Below, piece by piece: positions 16,001 to 21,828 of a stretch of DNA of 24,604 bases. The notes below the pieces were generated by a model. The model saw nothing but the letters and a program-made list of their open reading frames with translations. It was not told the origin of the DNA and did not search any database. This DNA is from Candidatus Omnitrophota bacterium (GTDB lineage: Bacteria; Omnitrophota; Gorgyraeia; Zapsychrales; Zapsychraceae): contig JAGOSC010000037.1 in NCBI GenBank assembly GCA_018062515.1, forward strand, positions 1 to 24,604, given 5' to 3'. Numbering within the stretch: position 1 is the stretch's first letter; each line of letters starts with the position of its first letter. The translations under genes were made by a program, and so were the position numbers.

Positions 16001-16659
16001 GCGGTGCCGGCGCCTGGGATTTTAATGGAAAAATTGATGATCTACGAATTTATAAACGCGCATTGTCTCAAGCGGAAATCTCAGCTTTGGCCGCCGGTAA
16101 TCAACCCGACACCGGCGCTGGGACACTCACGATCCAGGATGCGCTCGACGTCAATGGCCATTTATATTTAAACTCAGGAACCTTAGATACCAAGATCGGT
16201 GTCAATAATTCCATTAATTTAGCGGGCGACTGGAATAATTTTGGCGGTATCTTTATTGAAAGAAGCAGTACGGTCACTTTAGACGGAACGAATCAAACGA
16301 TATCCGCCTCGGAGACATTTTATGATTTAATAAAAACGGAATCGAATGATAATTCGACGGATGAAACATTAACGTTTGGAAAGAATGCAACAATCATTAT
16401 TTCGAATGATTGGACACTCGACGGGCGTGATGCCGACGACCGCATTAATTTAGAATCCAGTACTTCCGGTACAGCGGCCAAAGTCAATCCTCAAGGAACA
16501 CGTACTCTTGATTTTCTCGACGTCAAAGATTCAAATAATATTAACTCGACGGCGGTCAACTGTCCGGTCGTATCAAATTGTGTCAACTCTGGTGGGAACA
16601 CTAACTGGACTTTTGGAAGATCCGGCCCTCTCAAAGGCGCGATTATGATGGTGGAGTAG
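13027..16659 (+). CDS. Exported LamG-domain protein C (1210 aa, mosaic with two LamG domains)
   Basis: The first residues (MKFTFKKLIITSFLLGIF) match A and B. A different signal-peptide core then follows, to about residue 40 (AVMAAAIFGSAVFVYA). Layout: unique beta region 41-190; LamG 1 at about 191-405 (LVGYWRMDETAANS to RMDDVRLYNRGL); beta module 410-575, which ends EAAPHWVLP like the C-terminus of protein A; Cys-containing region 580-800 (GTCDQVDQTTDCTDTGTV...); LamG 2 at about 805-1015 (LVGYWRMDETAANS to KIDDLRIYKRAL); and C-terminal module 1030-1210, almost the same as in B, ending PLKGAIMMVE. Both LamG domains carry the SCxGGVKDSC Cys pair. The protein looks like a fusion of an A-type and a B-type protein. 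It is exported and probably surface-bound; the ligand is unknown. Confidence 0.88.
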   Translation: MKFTFKKLIITSFLLGIFRRMTVIAVMAAAIFGSAVFVYADDIYWTGDPGGVTSDGWQWTTSSGQPCGTGIDIHPGSSDIIHFIPECTNDALVDLDMTVAGIHIHAGYTGTITTDGYELITSGSLLIEDGVLDASNGTDGRTTIKVGDSWDMTGGTFTNTNSTVMFTGTTAGLTIKSDAQSFNNVIINDGLVGYWRMDETAANSCGGGVKDSCDSSGYQNDGAWTGGATADSTIPSLNFKNEQSVFFDGVSSYVTITDSNSLDFVSNFTIAFWIKPAVLTQSNRYLFSKLNNAGNDNAYSLAWEYTNNTIEFYSGVYTGHDPRTGSGIVLADTNWHHVAYSYNGSTWAGYLDGANVFSLAKTFALAPSTGNFLIGDFNGGGSWTFHGRMDDVRLYNRGLTATEIGRLASGNTPATGAATFSLQDDLDVTGDLYLHSGTLDVNGHDITLAGDWLNTGGIFDEETRTVTLDGSSQAVEYSETFYNFDKTTASTDTLTFGKDSTITVTSTLTLDGDASNLLSIRSSTTGTRFEFDVPGAAQFASYVNVKDSETSSNNITGSNSIDSGNTDSLEAAPHWVLPPPYTLSGTCDQVDQTTDCTDTGTVRVAYNATLQAQTQLTVAGTWSIAGLDEPNSGDIITVFIDGASNDREAVAVTKYDGTGSIAGVTLFEEHLTIGSNDTATTMTNANLANYDNSVSGDEDIFFDVNALNNLTVDTTGNLTQEELYIKSGWTFRPDSTSSGNVTTHDLEIDGTFTADGNTIIFDGSWDNDSTFSSGTSTVMFTGTGASETLASGGSSFNNFYINDGLVGYWRMDETAANSCVGGVKDSCDISGYNNDGAWFNAATADASIPTLNFKNERSVVFDGVNAHIKFADSDSLDLVNNFTIAFWMKPANLTQSNRYILSKTNAAVSDNSYSVIWEYVNNNVEFYAGGYTGDDPRTGSTIPIPDTNWHHVAYTYDGSTWKGYADATPSFSLAKTFTLANGGGSLVLGDFSGAGAWDFNGKIDDLRIYKRALSQAEISALAAGNQPDTGAGTLTIQDALDVNGHLYLNSGTLDTKIGVNNSINLAGDWNNFGGIFIERSSTVTLDGTNQTISASETFYDLIKTESNDNSTDETLTFGKNATIIISNDWTLDGRDADDRINLESSTSGTAAKVNPQGTRTLDFLDVKDSNNINSTAVNCPVVSNCVNSGGNTNWTFGRSGPLKGAIMMVE

Positions 16660-16691
16660 CGAGTTATGAGCAATATGACGGGCTGAAAAAA

Positions 16692-17570
16692 TTAACGTCT
16701 GGCTTCCGCAAAAATATCTGGGATATCCATCCAGATAGTATTGTCTTTTTTCTCGAATAATGTTATAGGGAATTGTGGGTCTTGAGAAAGAAAAATTTTT
16801 TGAACTCCGTTAACAAAAACATAATAAGTAACCCTCTCAAGGTAAATTACGGGATTTTTCAATTCGGTACGATCTATCATAACCACCAAAAACTCTCCTC
16901 GATTATAGTTCGTTAATTCATAAATAGCGTTACCTAATGGGTATTGTCCTGGCAGCACATCCGCAAGAATACTCACTTTTTTTGTTCCCTTCGAAACATC
17001 GGCAACACTTTTAATAGAAGTTGGGACAAAACGAATATCCTTACTACGATCATTACCACTATGAACAAAGCTAACGACAGTACCTGGCAAGTTGGCGAGA
17101 ACTTCTCCTCCATCTTCAAAGCCATCAGACCACTCCCCTGAGAAAGTCATCTCTACTTGAATTTGAAAGTCTCGAATAGTATTCTTTAATTCTGCTACTT
17201 CATTACCTAACTTTTTGAGAGCTTCGTCTGGAGCTTCATTAGGAAAACGTTTCTGCGCCTCTTGTAGAAAGGGCTGTATTTGCGACATTAACAATGTGTT
17301 TTTTTCTCTAAAATCTTTTGCCTGTTTACTTTCGTCGTCAAATTTCTTAGTTAAATCAATTATAGATTGCTGCGAATTTTTGTCATTAACTTGATCGAGA
17401 TACACCAAACAAATATTAGCAATTCCTAATATTATCAATACAAAAAAAACAAGTTTTCTGAAGATACCGTGTTTAGCAGTTCTTTTGTCATGCCATTTGT
17501 ATTGCAAAAAATGGTTCAAAATGGCCAATACTAAAACACCTGTCGTGACAAATAAATTTAACCAAATCAT
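16692..17570 (-). CDS. Unknown membrane protein with two N-terminal spans and a coiled coil
   Basis: 292 residues. Two hydrophobic helices (about 4-23 and 38-58) are joined by a basic loop (KWHDKRTAKHG). A predicted coiled coil follows (about 60-145, e.g. LTKKFDDESKQAKDFREKN and LGNEVAELKNTIRDFQIQV). Last is a soluble beta-rich domain of about 140 residues (TFSGEWSDGFEDGGEVLANL..., VTYYVFVNGVQKIFLSQ). No enzyme motif or family is recognised. It ends 33 bases from the convergent LamG operon. Its DNA is clearly AT-richer than the LamG genes and it has no good ribosome site. It follows the cyclase-like gene by 87 nt on the same strand, so the two may be expressed together. Confidence 0.75.
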   Translation of the reverse strand: MIWLNLFVTTGVLVLAILNHFLQYKWHDKRTAKHGIFRKLVFFVLIILGIANICLVYLDQVNDKNSQQSIIDLTKKFDDESKQAKDFREKNTLLMSQIQPFLQEAQKRFPNEAPDEALKKLGNEVAELKNTIRDFQIQVEMTFSGEWSDGFEDGGEVLANLPGTVVSFVHSGNDRSKDIRFVPTSIKSVADVSKGTKKVSILADVLPGQYPLGNAIYELTNYNRGEFLVVMIDRTELKNPVIYLERVTYYVFVNGVQKIFLSQDPQFPITLFEKKDNTIWMDIPDIFAEARR

Positions 17571-17657
17571 TTAAGTAATTTTGTATCCATCTCTGAATTA
17601 AATTATCTTGAATAAACGTGCTCTAATTACAGTTTATCAAGAGCGCTGGAATTTCTT

Positions 17658-18539
17658 TTATATTACAAACCTTTTATCTATCTCTTGCATTCTTTTATTA
17701 TGATACTCTTTAAACCAATGCCACTTATTCCAAATATCTCGAATATTTCGATTACTTTCTTTCTCAAAGCTATATTCGTCTAATCTTTTTGAAATAATCT
17801 TATTGAAAGAATCTTTATTTGACGTTTTCAAATGTCCTTTAAAGCATCTTTCAATCATCTCAGGAAGCCCAGTAAAGAATTTAGGAAAATGATAAATATC
17901 TAGCACATTCTCCCCATCTGTATCTGTCCAAATTAATGAGTGATCCATCCACTTACTATCTTTTAATCTTTCATGTATTTCATCTGAAATTATAATTCTA
18001 GGCATCCGAGCATTTCTTTCGAGGTTAACGGCATCAATTAAAGCCTGACTAAATAGATACTCACCATTTATTTCTTTAAATGTACTACTATGAAAACTCC
18101 CAAACGAGATACCCCCTCGCGTCAATAAATGTGTTTCACAAGTTAACATAAAAACTGTCATTGCAATGTTCTGTAAAAAAAATCTATATATGGAATCTGT
18201 TATACCGCTCACCCACCGTTTTTCATGCTCTGCATTCTTAAACGCAATTTCAGGAATTCTGAATGCATCAACACTATCATCTACATCTAACCAAATTATT
18301 AAAGAATCGCTAAACATACAAAACTCAAGATTAGCCAAAGCCATATGAATATAGTCACGAACTATGTGATATTCTTCACTATTGGTATTAGTAATTCTTT
18401 GAAATTGTTCCTTTACGCTATCAAAAATTCCTTCCAACTGAATCTTAAATTCTAATGGATTACTATTAACTCTTACGTATTCCGAATAGCCCAAAATATC
18501 AATGTACGCTAATAAAACTTTTTTATTTGTACTTTCCAT
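17658..18539 (-). CDS. Unknown protein resembling class III nucleotidyl cyclases
   Basis: 293 residues from the ATG at 18539. A longer reading frame to 18629 runs through the terminator at 18606-18640, so the later start is preferred. Visible features are AYIDILGYSEYV with Asp14 at the end of a first strand, MFSDSLIIWLD with Asp78 in a hairpin, TRGGISFGSF (140-149) and SQALIDAVNLERNAR (164-178). This order resembles the catalytic core of class III adenylate/guanylate cyclases: two metal-binding Asp, then the RxGIxxG-like strand, then the N/R helix. Many uncharacterised bacterial proteins share this pattern, and activity is unproven. A Lys/Trp-rich C-end (about 240-293) has no assignment. The gene is AT-rich and lies next to a two-TM protein. 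Confidence 0.7.
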   Translation of the reverse strand: MESTNKKVLLAYIDILGYSEYVRVNSNPLEFKIQLEGIFDSVKEQFQRITNTNSEEYHIVRDYIHMALANLEFCMFSDSLIIWLDVDDSVDAFRIPEIAFKNAEHEKRWVSGITDSIYRFFLQNIAMTVFMLTCETHLLTRGGISFGSFHSSTFKEINGEYLFSQALIDAVNLERNARMPRIIISDEIHERLKDSKWMDHSLIWTDTDGENVLDIYHFPKFFTGLPEMIERCFKGHLKTSNKDSFNKIISKRLDEYSFEKESNRNIRDIWNKWHWFKEYHNKRMQEIDKRFVI

Positions 18540-18605
18540 AATTAAAAGAAGAGTTATTCTATTCCTGCGAAGATTATTATTGATTAAAAAATAATACCAC
18601 ACCAC

Positions 18606-18640
18606 AAAAAAGGAGTCGAACGATATCAATCGTCGACTCC
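18606..18640 (-). terminator. Strong Rho-independent terminator after the YbjQ/M48 operon
   Basis: The arms GGAGTCG (18612-18618) and CGACTCC (18634-18640) extend by ACGAT/ATCGT with one bulged A, giving a 12-pair stem and a four-base loop. On the minus strand it is followed by six T (complement of A at 18606-18611). It separates the zinc-ribbon gene from the cyclase-like gene. Confidence 0.85.
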
Positions 18641-18685
18641 TCTTAAAATTTCGAAATCAAGTCTGGTTCATACCCCCGCCGTTGA

Positions 18686-19174
18686 TTATTTCTTTTTACT
18701 AAATTCAAAATTCTCAAATTTCTTCACAAGCTGTTCGGTTTTTTCCGATAAGATCGGATCAAGATTTTTATTTTTAAGAATTTTTAGAAAAATATCGTGT
18801 AAAAAAATCTTGTCAGAAAATTGATAAAAAGTGGATTGAAACCCGCAAAACTTACACTCTATTTTTTCTTGCATGAGATCAATTTCGTAGTTCTTTAATA
18901 AATTTAAGCAATTTGAGCATTTTGGAATGCCTTTAATATATTTTCGATAGACTAATCCGCCAATAGATGAAATACCGACGAGCGCCGACGCGCACAATAA
19001 AAAAATCAACTTATACATGTCTTCATTTATTTCCAATATCTTTTTAACTATTTGAACGTGATCTCTCAAATATAAAATTAACCATGCAAAAAGAAGACCT
19101 ATGATGCCCCACACAACATAGCTAATAATACTTAATTTTGTTGGTTTCTTAAAATTGGGATGGAAAAAATACAT
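18686..19174 (-). CDS. Two-span membrane protein with a zinc-ribbon motif
   Basis: 162 residues. Two membrane helices (about 16-36 and 54-76) are followed by a small Cys4 motif, Cys86-x2-Cys89 and Cys107-x2-Cys110 (PKCSNCLNLL...IECKFCGFQS), as in zinc ribbons. A Lys/Glu-rich helical tail (about 120-162) ends EFSKKK. No family is recognised. It starts 11 nt after the M48 protease gene stops and is the last gene before the terminator, so it belongs to the YbjQ/M48 operon. A helper or sensor for that membrane protease is one idea, resting only on position. No clear ribosome site is seen, so translation may depend on coupling. Confidence 0.75.
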   Translation of the reverse strand: MYFFHPNFKKPTKLSIISYVVWGIIGLLFAWLILYLRDHVQIVKKILEINEDMYKLIFLLCASALVGISSIGGLVYRKYIKGIPKCSNCLNLLKNYEIDLMQEKIECKFCGFQSTFYQFSDKIFLHDIFLKILKNKNLDPILSEKTEQLVKKFENFEFSKKK

Positions 19175-19185
19175 AGATAGGGACG

Positions 19186-20061
19186 CTATTTGGGCGCCAA
19201 TTTCTGAACATCCTCATTCTTTTGATCTTCTTTCTCCTCGGGAAAAGGAAGAATTTCCGATCCAGAAAATGGCAAAGTCTTTTGCTCCGTATATTTGTTA
19301 AGTTGAATGTGATTATTCAATGATTGTATACGCCAAATTGTATCCGGATGGCTTGAAAAAAATTCCGGTCCTTGGCTTCCCTTTTTCTGCAGTTTCAAAA
19401 TATTAAAAATCTCAAGCGCTCCGCCGACATGACCATAAGCACTCGCCAGCAAATCAATACCAAAACTATCCGCGGCGGCCTCCTGAACACGTGAAAATTT
19501 CAAATCAAAAGTCTGAATAGAAGGAACAATAAATCCCGGGGCATCGCCTGATAATCCTAAAACAGCGGCAATAGACATAAGGACGACACCGCGACCTAAT
19601 CCACGCAAATGGTCACGATGCGCATAATGTCCTAATTCATGGGCTAAAACCATCGCTATTTGATTCTCATTTTTGAATTCCGCCAAAAGACCGTTAAAAA
19701 TCAAAATATTTCCCGCGGGTAAGGCTATGGCATTAACAATTTTATCGTCGAGAATAAAAATTTTATAGGAAAAATCGGGAAGATTTTTATCGGAGGCCAC
19801 CAAACGATCAAGGATTTTCTGCAAATATTCTTGAGTCTGAGGAAAATGATTTTGATCGAATTTAGAAATAACTGCGGAGGCAATAGCTTTTTCAAATTTA
19901 GCCGGCAAGCGCTCAGCGATTTTTTCAGCGGCGAGTCCCAAAACAAAGTATGATCCTAAAACAATAACCAACAGCCACAAACTCAAACGTATGAATTCTT
20001 CCATCTGATTATGCGACGGGACATTTACATTTTTTTCGATAGAACGTTGTTCGAACTTCAT
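19186..20061 (-). CDS. Membrane-anchored M48-family zinc metalloprotease
   Basis: 291 residues from the ATG at 20061, which overlaps the stop of the upstream YbjQ gene as ATGA. A longer in-frame start at 20088 is less likely. One N-terminal membrane span (about 24-45) is followed by a peptidase M48 domain. The zinc and catalytic motif HELGH is at 141-145, and the third ligand is Glu194 in RVQEAAAD. The family hallmark NAIALPAGNILIFNGLL (110-126) precedes it, and SSHPDTIWRI follows. Such proteins cleave misfolded or damaged membrane or envelope proteins. The domain resembles the Oma1/BepA-like group more than HtpX, because only one clear N-terminal span is present. The pairing with two YbjQ genes suggests a shared task in envelope quality control. 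Confidence 0.92.
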   Translation of the reverse strand: MKFEQRSIEKNVNVPSHNQMEEFIRLSLWLLVIVLGSYFVLGLAAEKIAERLPAKFEKAIASAVISKFDQNHFPQTQEYLQKILDRLVASDKNLPDFSYKIFILDDKIVNAIALPAGNILIFNGLLAEFKNENQIAMVLAHELGHYAHRDHLRGLGRGVVLMSIAAVLGLSGDAPGFIVPSIQTFDLKFSRVQEAAADSFGIDLLASAYGHVGGALEIFNILKLQKKGSQGPEFFSSHPDTIWRIQSLNNHIQLNKYTEQKTLPFSGSEILPFPEEKEDQKNEDVQKLAPK

Positions 20062-20501
20062 TTCGCGTAATAAATGGCTGTGCCGCAAGCCATAACTTCT
20101 ATCCCCACGATCTGTTGACGTTGGCCAAGTTTCATCGATGCAAAATTGACATTAAGAATGATATCCGCTCCATGAGCCTGTTCTTTCATACGTAGAACCG
20201 CTTCGCGGCGTGCCCGATCCAGCATACTTTCAGCCACTGAAATTCTTACTCCAAAAAAACTGGCCAGTTTAGCGACGACCTGCTTAAAAAAATCGCCGGC
20301 GATGACAACGTTTCCGGTGACAAGCTTGCTACTCTGCACCGGACGATCTTCTGTCTTTTCGAATGTTACCGCAGGAAGTGAAGCTAAGGATTTTTCACGC
20401 TCAATGATCTCGGCGAAATGACGTTTTTCATTACGTGTTCCAATAAAATAGGAAACAATAAAGAACACAACCAAAAACCCGCCAGTAATTAAGTCTTCCA
20501 T
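20058..20501 (-). CDS. YbjQ/UPF0145 family protein with N-terminal membrane span
   Basis: 147 residues. A membrane helix (about 5-22, LITGGFLVVFFIVSYFIG) is followed by a YbjQ domain (about 45-147) with RREAVLRMKEQAHGADIILNVNF and a C-terminal GTAIYY, the repeat-like core of this family of small pentamer-forming proteins. Ordinary YbjQ proteins are about 105 aa and soluble, so the membrane anchor is an added feature. The family was once called heavy-metal binding but its role is not settled. A clear AGGAG site precedes the ATG. It lies 7 nt after the soluble YbjQ gene and overlaps the M48 gene by four bases. Confidence 0.88.
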   Translation of the reverse strand: MEDLITGGFLVVFFIVSYFIGTRNEKRHFAEIIEREKSLASLPAVTFEKTEDRPVQSSKLVTGNVVIAGDFFKQVVAKLASFFGVRISVAESMLDRARREAVLRMKEQAHGADIILNVNFASMKLGQRQQIVGIEVMACGTAIYYAK

Positions 20502-20508
20502 ATTTCTC

Positions 20509-20823
20509 CTATTCTACTTTTACGGCCGTCCCATAAACATAAATTTCTGCTGCACCCGCCGCCACGTCCGACGTTGCAAAACGAACATTCACGATCGCGT
20601 TAGCTCCTAACTGCGTAGCCTCTTCTTTCAAACGATTAATCGCTTCGTTTCGGGTTTCATTCAGAAGCTTAGTGTACTGTTTTAATTCTCCGCCAAACAT
20701 GTTTTTAAATGAAGACCCAATGTCCCTAAAAGCATTTTTCGACCGAACCGTACTGCCGCATACCAAGCCATAATGCGCAGTAATTCGCCGGCCTGGAATT
20801 GTTTCGATATTAGTGATTTCCAT
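20509..20823 (-). CDS. YbjQ/UPF0145 family protein, soluble form
   Basis: 104 residues, the normal YbjQ length. It shows the N-terminal strand MEITNIETIPGRRITAHYGL, a helix with NEAINRLKEEATQLGANAIV and the C-terminal VYGTAVKVE, all typical of UPF0145. There is no signal or membrane span. A near-perfect ribosome site (TAGGAGG, 6-7 nt before ATG) starts the operon of two YbjQ genes, the M48 protease and the zinc-ribbon protein. The soluble and anchored YbjQ proteins may form mixed rings at the membrane; this is inference. Confidence 0.9.
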   Translation of the reverse strand: MEITNIETIPGRRITAHYGLVCGSTVRSKNAFRDIGSSFKNMFGGELKQYTKLLNETRNEAINRLKEEATQLGANAIVNVRFATSDVAAGAAEIYVYGTAVKVE

Positions 20824-20877
20824 AATTCCTCCTAATTACTTGTTGGTATGGGTAAAAGTGTAACATATGACTATGCG

Positions 20878-21120
20878 TTAAATAAAATGTTTTTTGAGGA
20901 AGGCGTGGCCCGACCCTTTCTTCAGATAACGTTCAAACTCGCGAGCCTTATATTCGTTATTAAACACGAGATAACATTTAACATGCCATGGCGCATATTT
21001 ACGTGAAAATGTTGATTTCTTGGCATTATGGGCTGAAAGTCGTTGATCCAAATTTTTTGTAAAGCCGACGTAATGTTTGGAAGGATAAAGATTACTTTGC
21101 AGGATATAAACTATAAACAT
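20878..21120 (-). CDS. Small GIY-YIG domain protein (YhbQ/UPF0213-like)
   Basis: 80 residues from the ATG at 21120, chosen because AGGGG lies 6-7 nt upstream; a start at 21135 would precede that site. The whole protein is one GIY-YIG domain: VYILQS for the first strand, YVGFTKNLDQRLSAHN for the YIG strand and the Arg/His helix, then AREFERYLKKGSG. These single-domain proteins are about 80-95 aa, common in bacteria and often near tRNA or tmRNA genes. A DNA nuclease role is predicted from the fold but biological roles are mostly unknown. It lies 166 nt downstream of the tmRNA 3' end. Confidence 0.88.
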   Translation of the reverse strand: MFIVYILQSNLYPSKHYVGFTKNLDQRLSAHNAKKSTFSRKYAPWHVKCYLVFNNEYKAREFERYLKKGSGHAFLKKHFI

Positions 21121-21165
21121 GATTTCCCCTTTCATTTTGCGGGGAATCGATGGGGGTATATTTTT

Positions 21166-21286
21166 GTTCTACTTCGCAAATACTTCGTCGCTGCGCTCCT
21201 TCGTGTTTAGCTTCGTAGAACATTCTTCGAAGTCAAACACAAAGTCCCGGTCTACAACCGGGACGAAGTTTTTTGACGAAGAAGAA
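21166..21286. repeat. CTTCG-rich palindromic intergenic element with hairpin
   Basis: About ten CTTCG or CGAAG words occur here, with GTTCTAC (21166-21172) pairing with GTAGAAC (21215-21221) as an imperfect long hairpin. Next to it is an eight-pair stem, GTCCCGGT/ACCGGGAC (21244-21264). On the minus strand this second hairpin is 23 nt past the tmRNA end and is followed by a moderate T-rich run, so it may terminate ssrA. Confidence 0.55.
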
Positions 21287-21674
21287 TGGTGGAGGTGCCG
21301 GGAATCGAACCCGGGTCCTTAGCGAGCCTGCCTTAAGCCTCTACATGCTTAGATCATTTTTTAGTCTTACTTCAGCCGCTCCAATGAACAGGATAGACTG
21401 AAGCCAGCCTATTGGTTTCGCCACATCCCCCTAGGCCTGGGATAGGCTATCCTATAAAGGTCCTTTTATAAATCCATAGGAATGATTTATATTAGGGCTT
21501 AGTTTATTCTTAAACTAAGACTGGTGTCGCTTCAGCAAGAATTGCTTCTGCTTCAGCTACAGCGTCGTAATTATCGCCGTTTATTGTGTGCCAGGGTATT
21601 TAACGAGGCCAACCTGACATCCTCGGCATGCCACCTAAAGCATAAACATCTTAAGTCGAGACCACATCACCCCC
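21287..21674 (-). ncRNA. ssrA: Transfer-messenger RNA (tmRNA)
   Basis: 388 nt. The 5' end GGGGGTG pairs with CACCTCC before the discriminator A and encoded CCA (21287), and the third pair is the G-U needed for alanine charging. The T arm is GGACCCGGGTTCGATTCCCG. A long P2 stem joins CTTAAG/CTTAAG and ATGCTTTAG/CTAAGCAT. Pseudoknot 1 is visible: CGAGG/CCTCG crossed with TGTCAGG/CCTGGCA. The tag frame opens at GGC (21578), reads GDNYDAVAEAEAILAEA and ends TPVLV before TAA (21510-21512) inside hairpin CTTAGTTTA/TAAACTAAG. It works with SmpB (gene at 22654) to rescue stalled ribosomes and mark the broken protein for proteolysis. The form is one-piece, not permuted. Confidence 0.95.
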
Positions 21675-21768
21675 AAATTGTAAAAGAACTATTTCAGAGA
21701 ATTCCTGCTTCGTCCAAACACAAAAATTTTTGAACGAAGCAGAATCACCCCTGAAATTTGAAAGAACA
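21667..21768. repeat. Duplicated tmRNA 5' flank around an inverted repeat
   Basis: The segment 21667-21692 (start of tmRNA plus flank, TCACCCCCAAATTG then AAAGAAC) recurs imperfectly at 21745-21768 (TCACCCCTGAAATTTGAAAG). Between them is an inverted repeat CTGCTTCGT (21705-21713)/ACGAAGCAG (21734-21742) that encloses the palindrome CAAAAATTTTTG. It looks like a small palindromic element that settled beside ssrA. Confidence 0.6.
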
Positions 21769-21828
21769 AAATAATCTTACGTAGTATAGCTAAATTTTAC
21801 CGAACTCGCAATGCTTTGTGTTCGGCCA

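Noticed and set aside
18540..18629. Extension of the cyclase-like gene to a start at 18629
   Set aside because: The extra 30 residues run through a strong terminator hairpin (18606-18640) and are unrelated to the conserved start MESTNKKVLLAYIDILG.
21119..21322. Plus-strand ORF ending WWRCRESNPGP
   Set aside because: This ending is the well-known false translation of the antisense of a tRNA-like T arm and CCA end; here it is the tmRNA 3' end.
21524..21733. Plus-strand ORF of 69 aa
   Set aside because: It runs antisense through the tmRNA tag and pseudoknot region, with no ribosome site or family features.
21748..21751. Alternative tmRNA 5' end at the upstream GGGGTGATTCTG
   Set aside because: The P2 stem partner CTTAAG and pseudoknot order fit only the start at 21674, which also gives a full seven-pair acceptor stem with the G-U at position 3.
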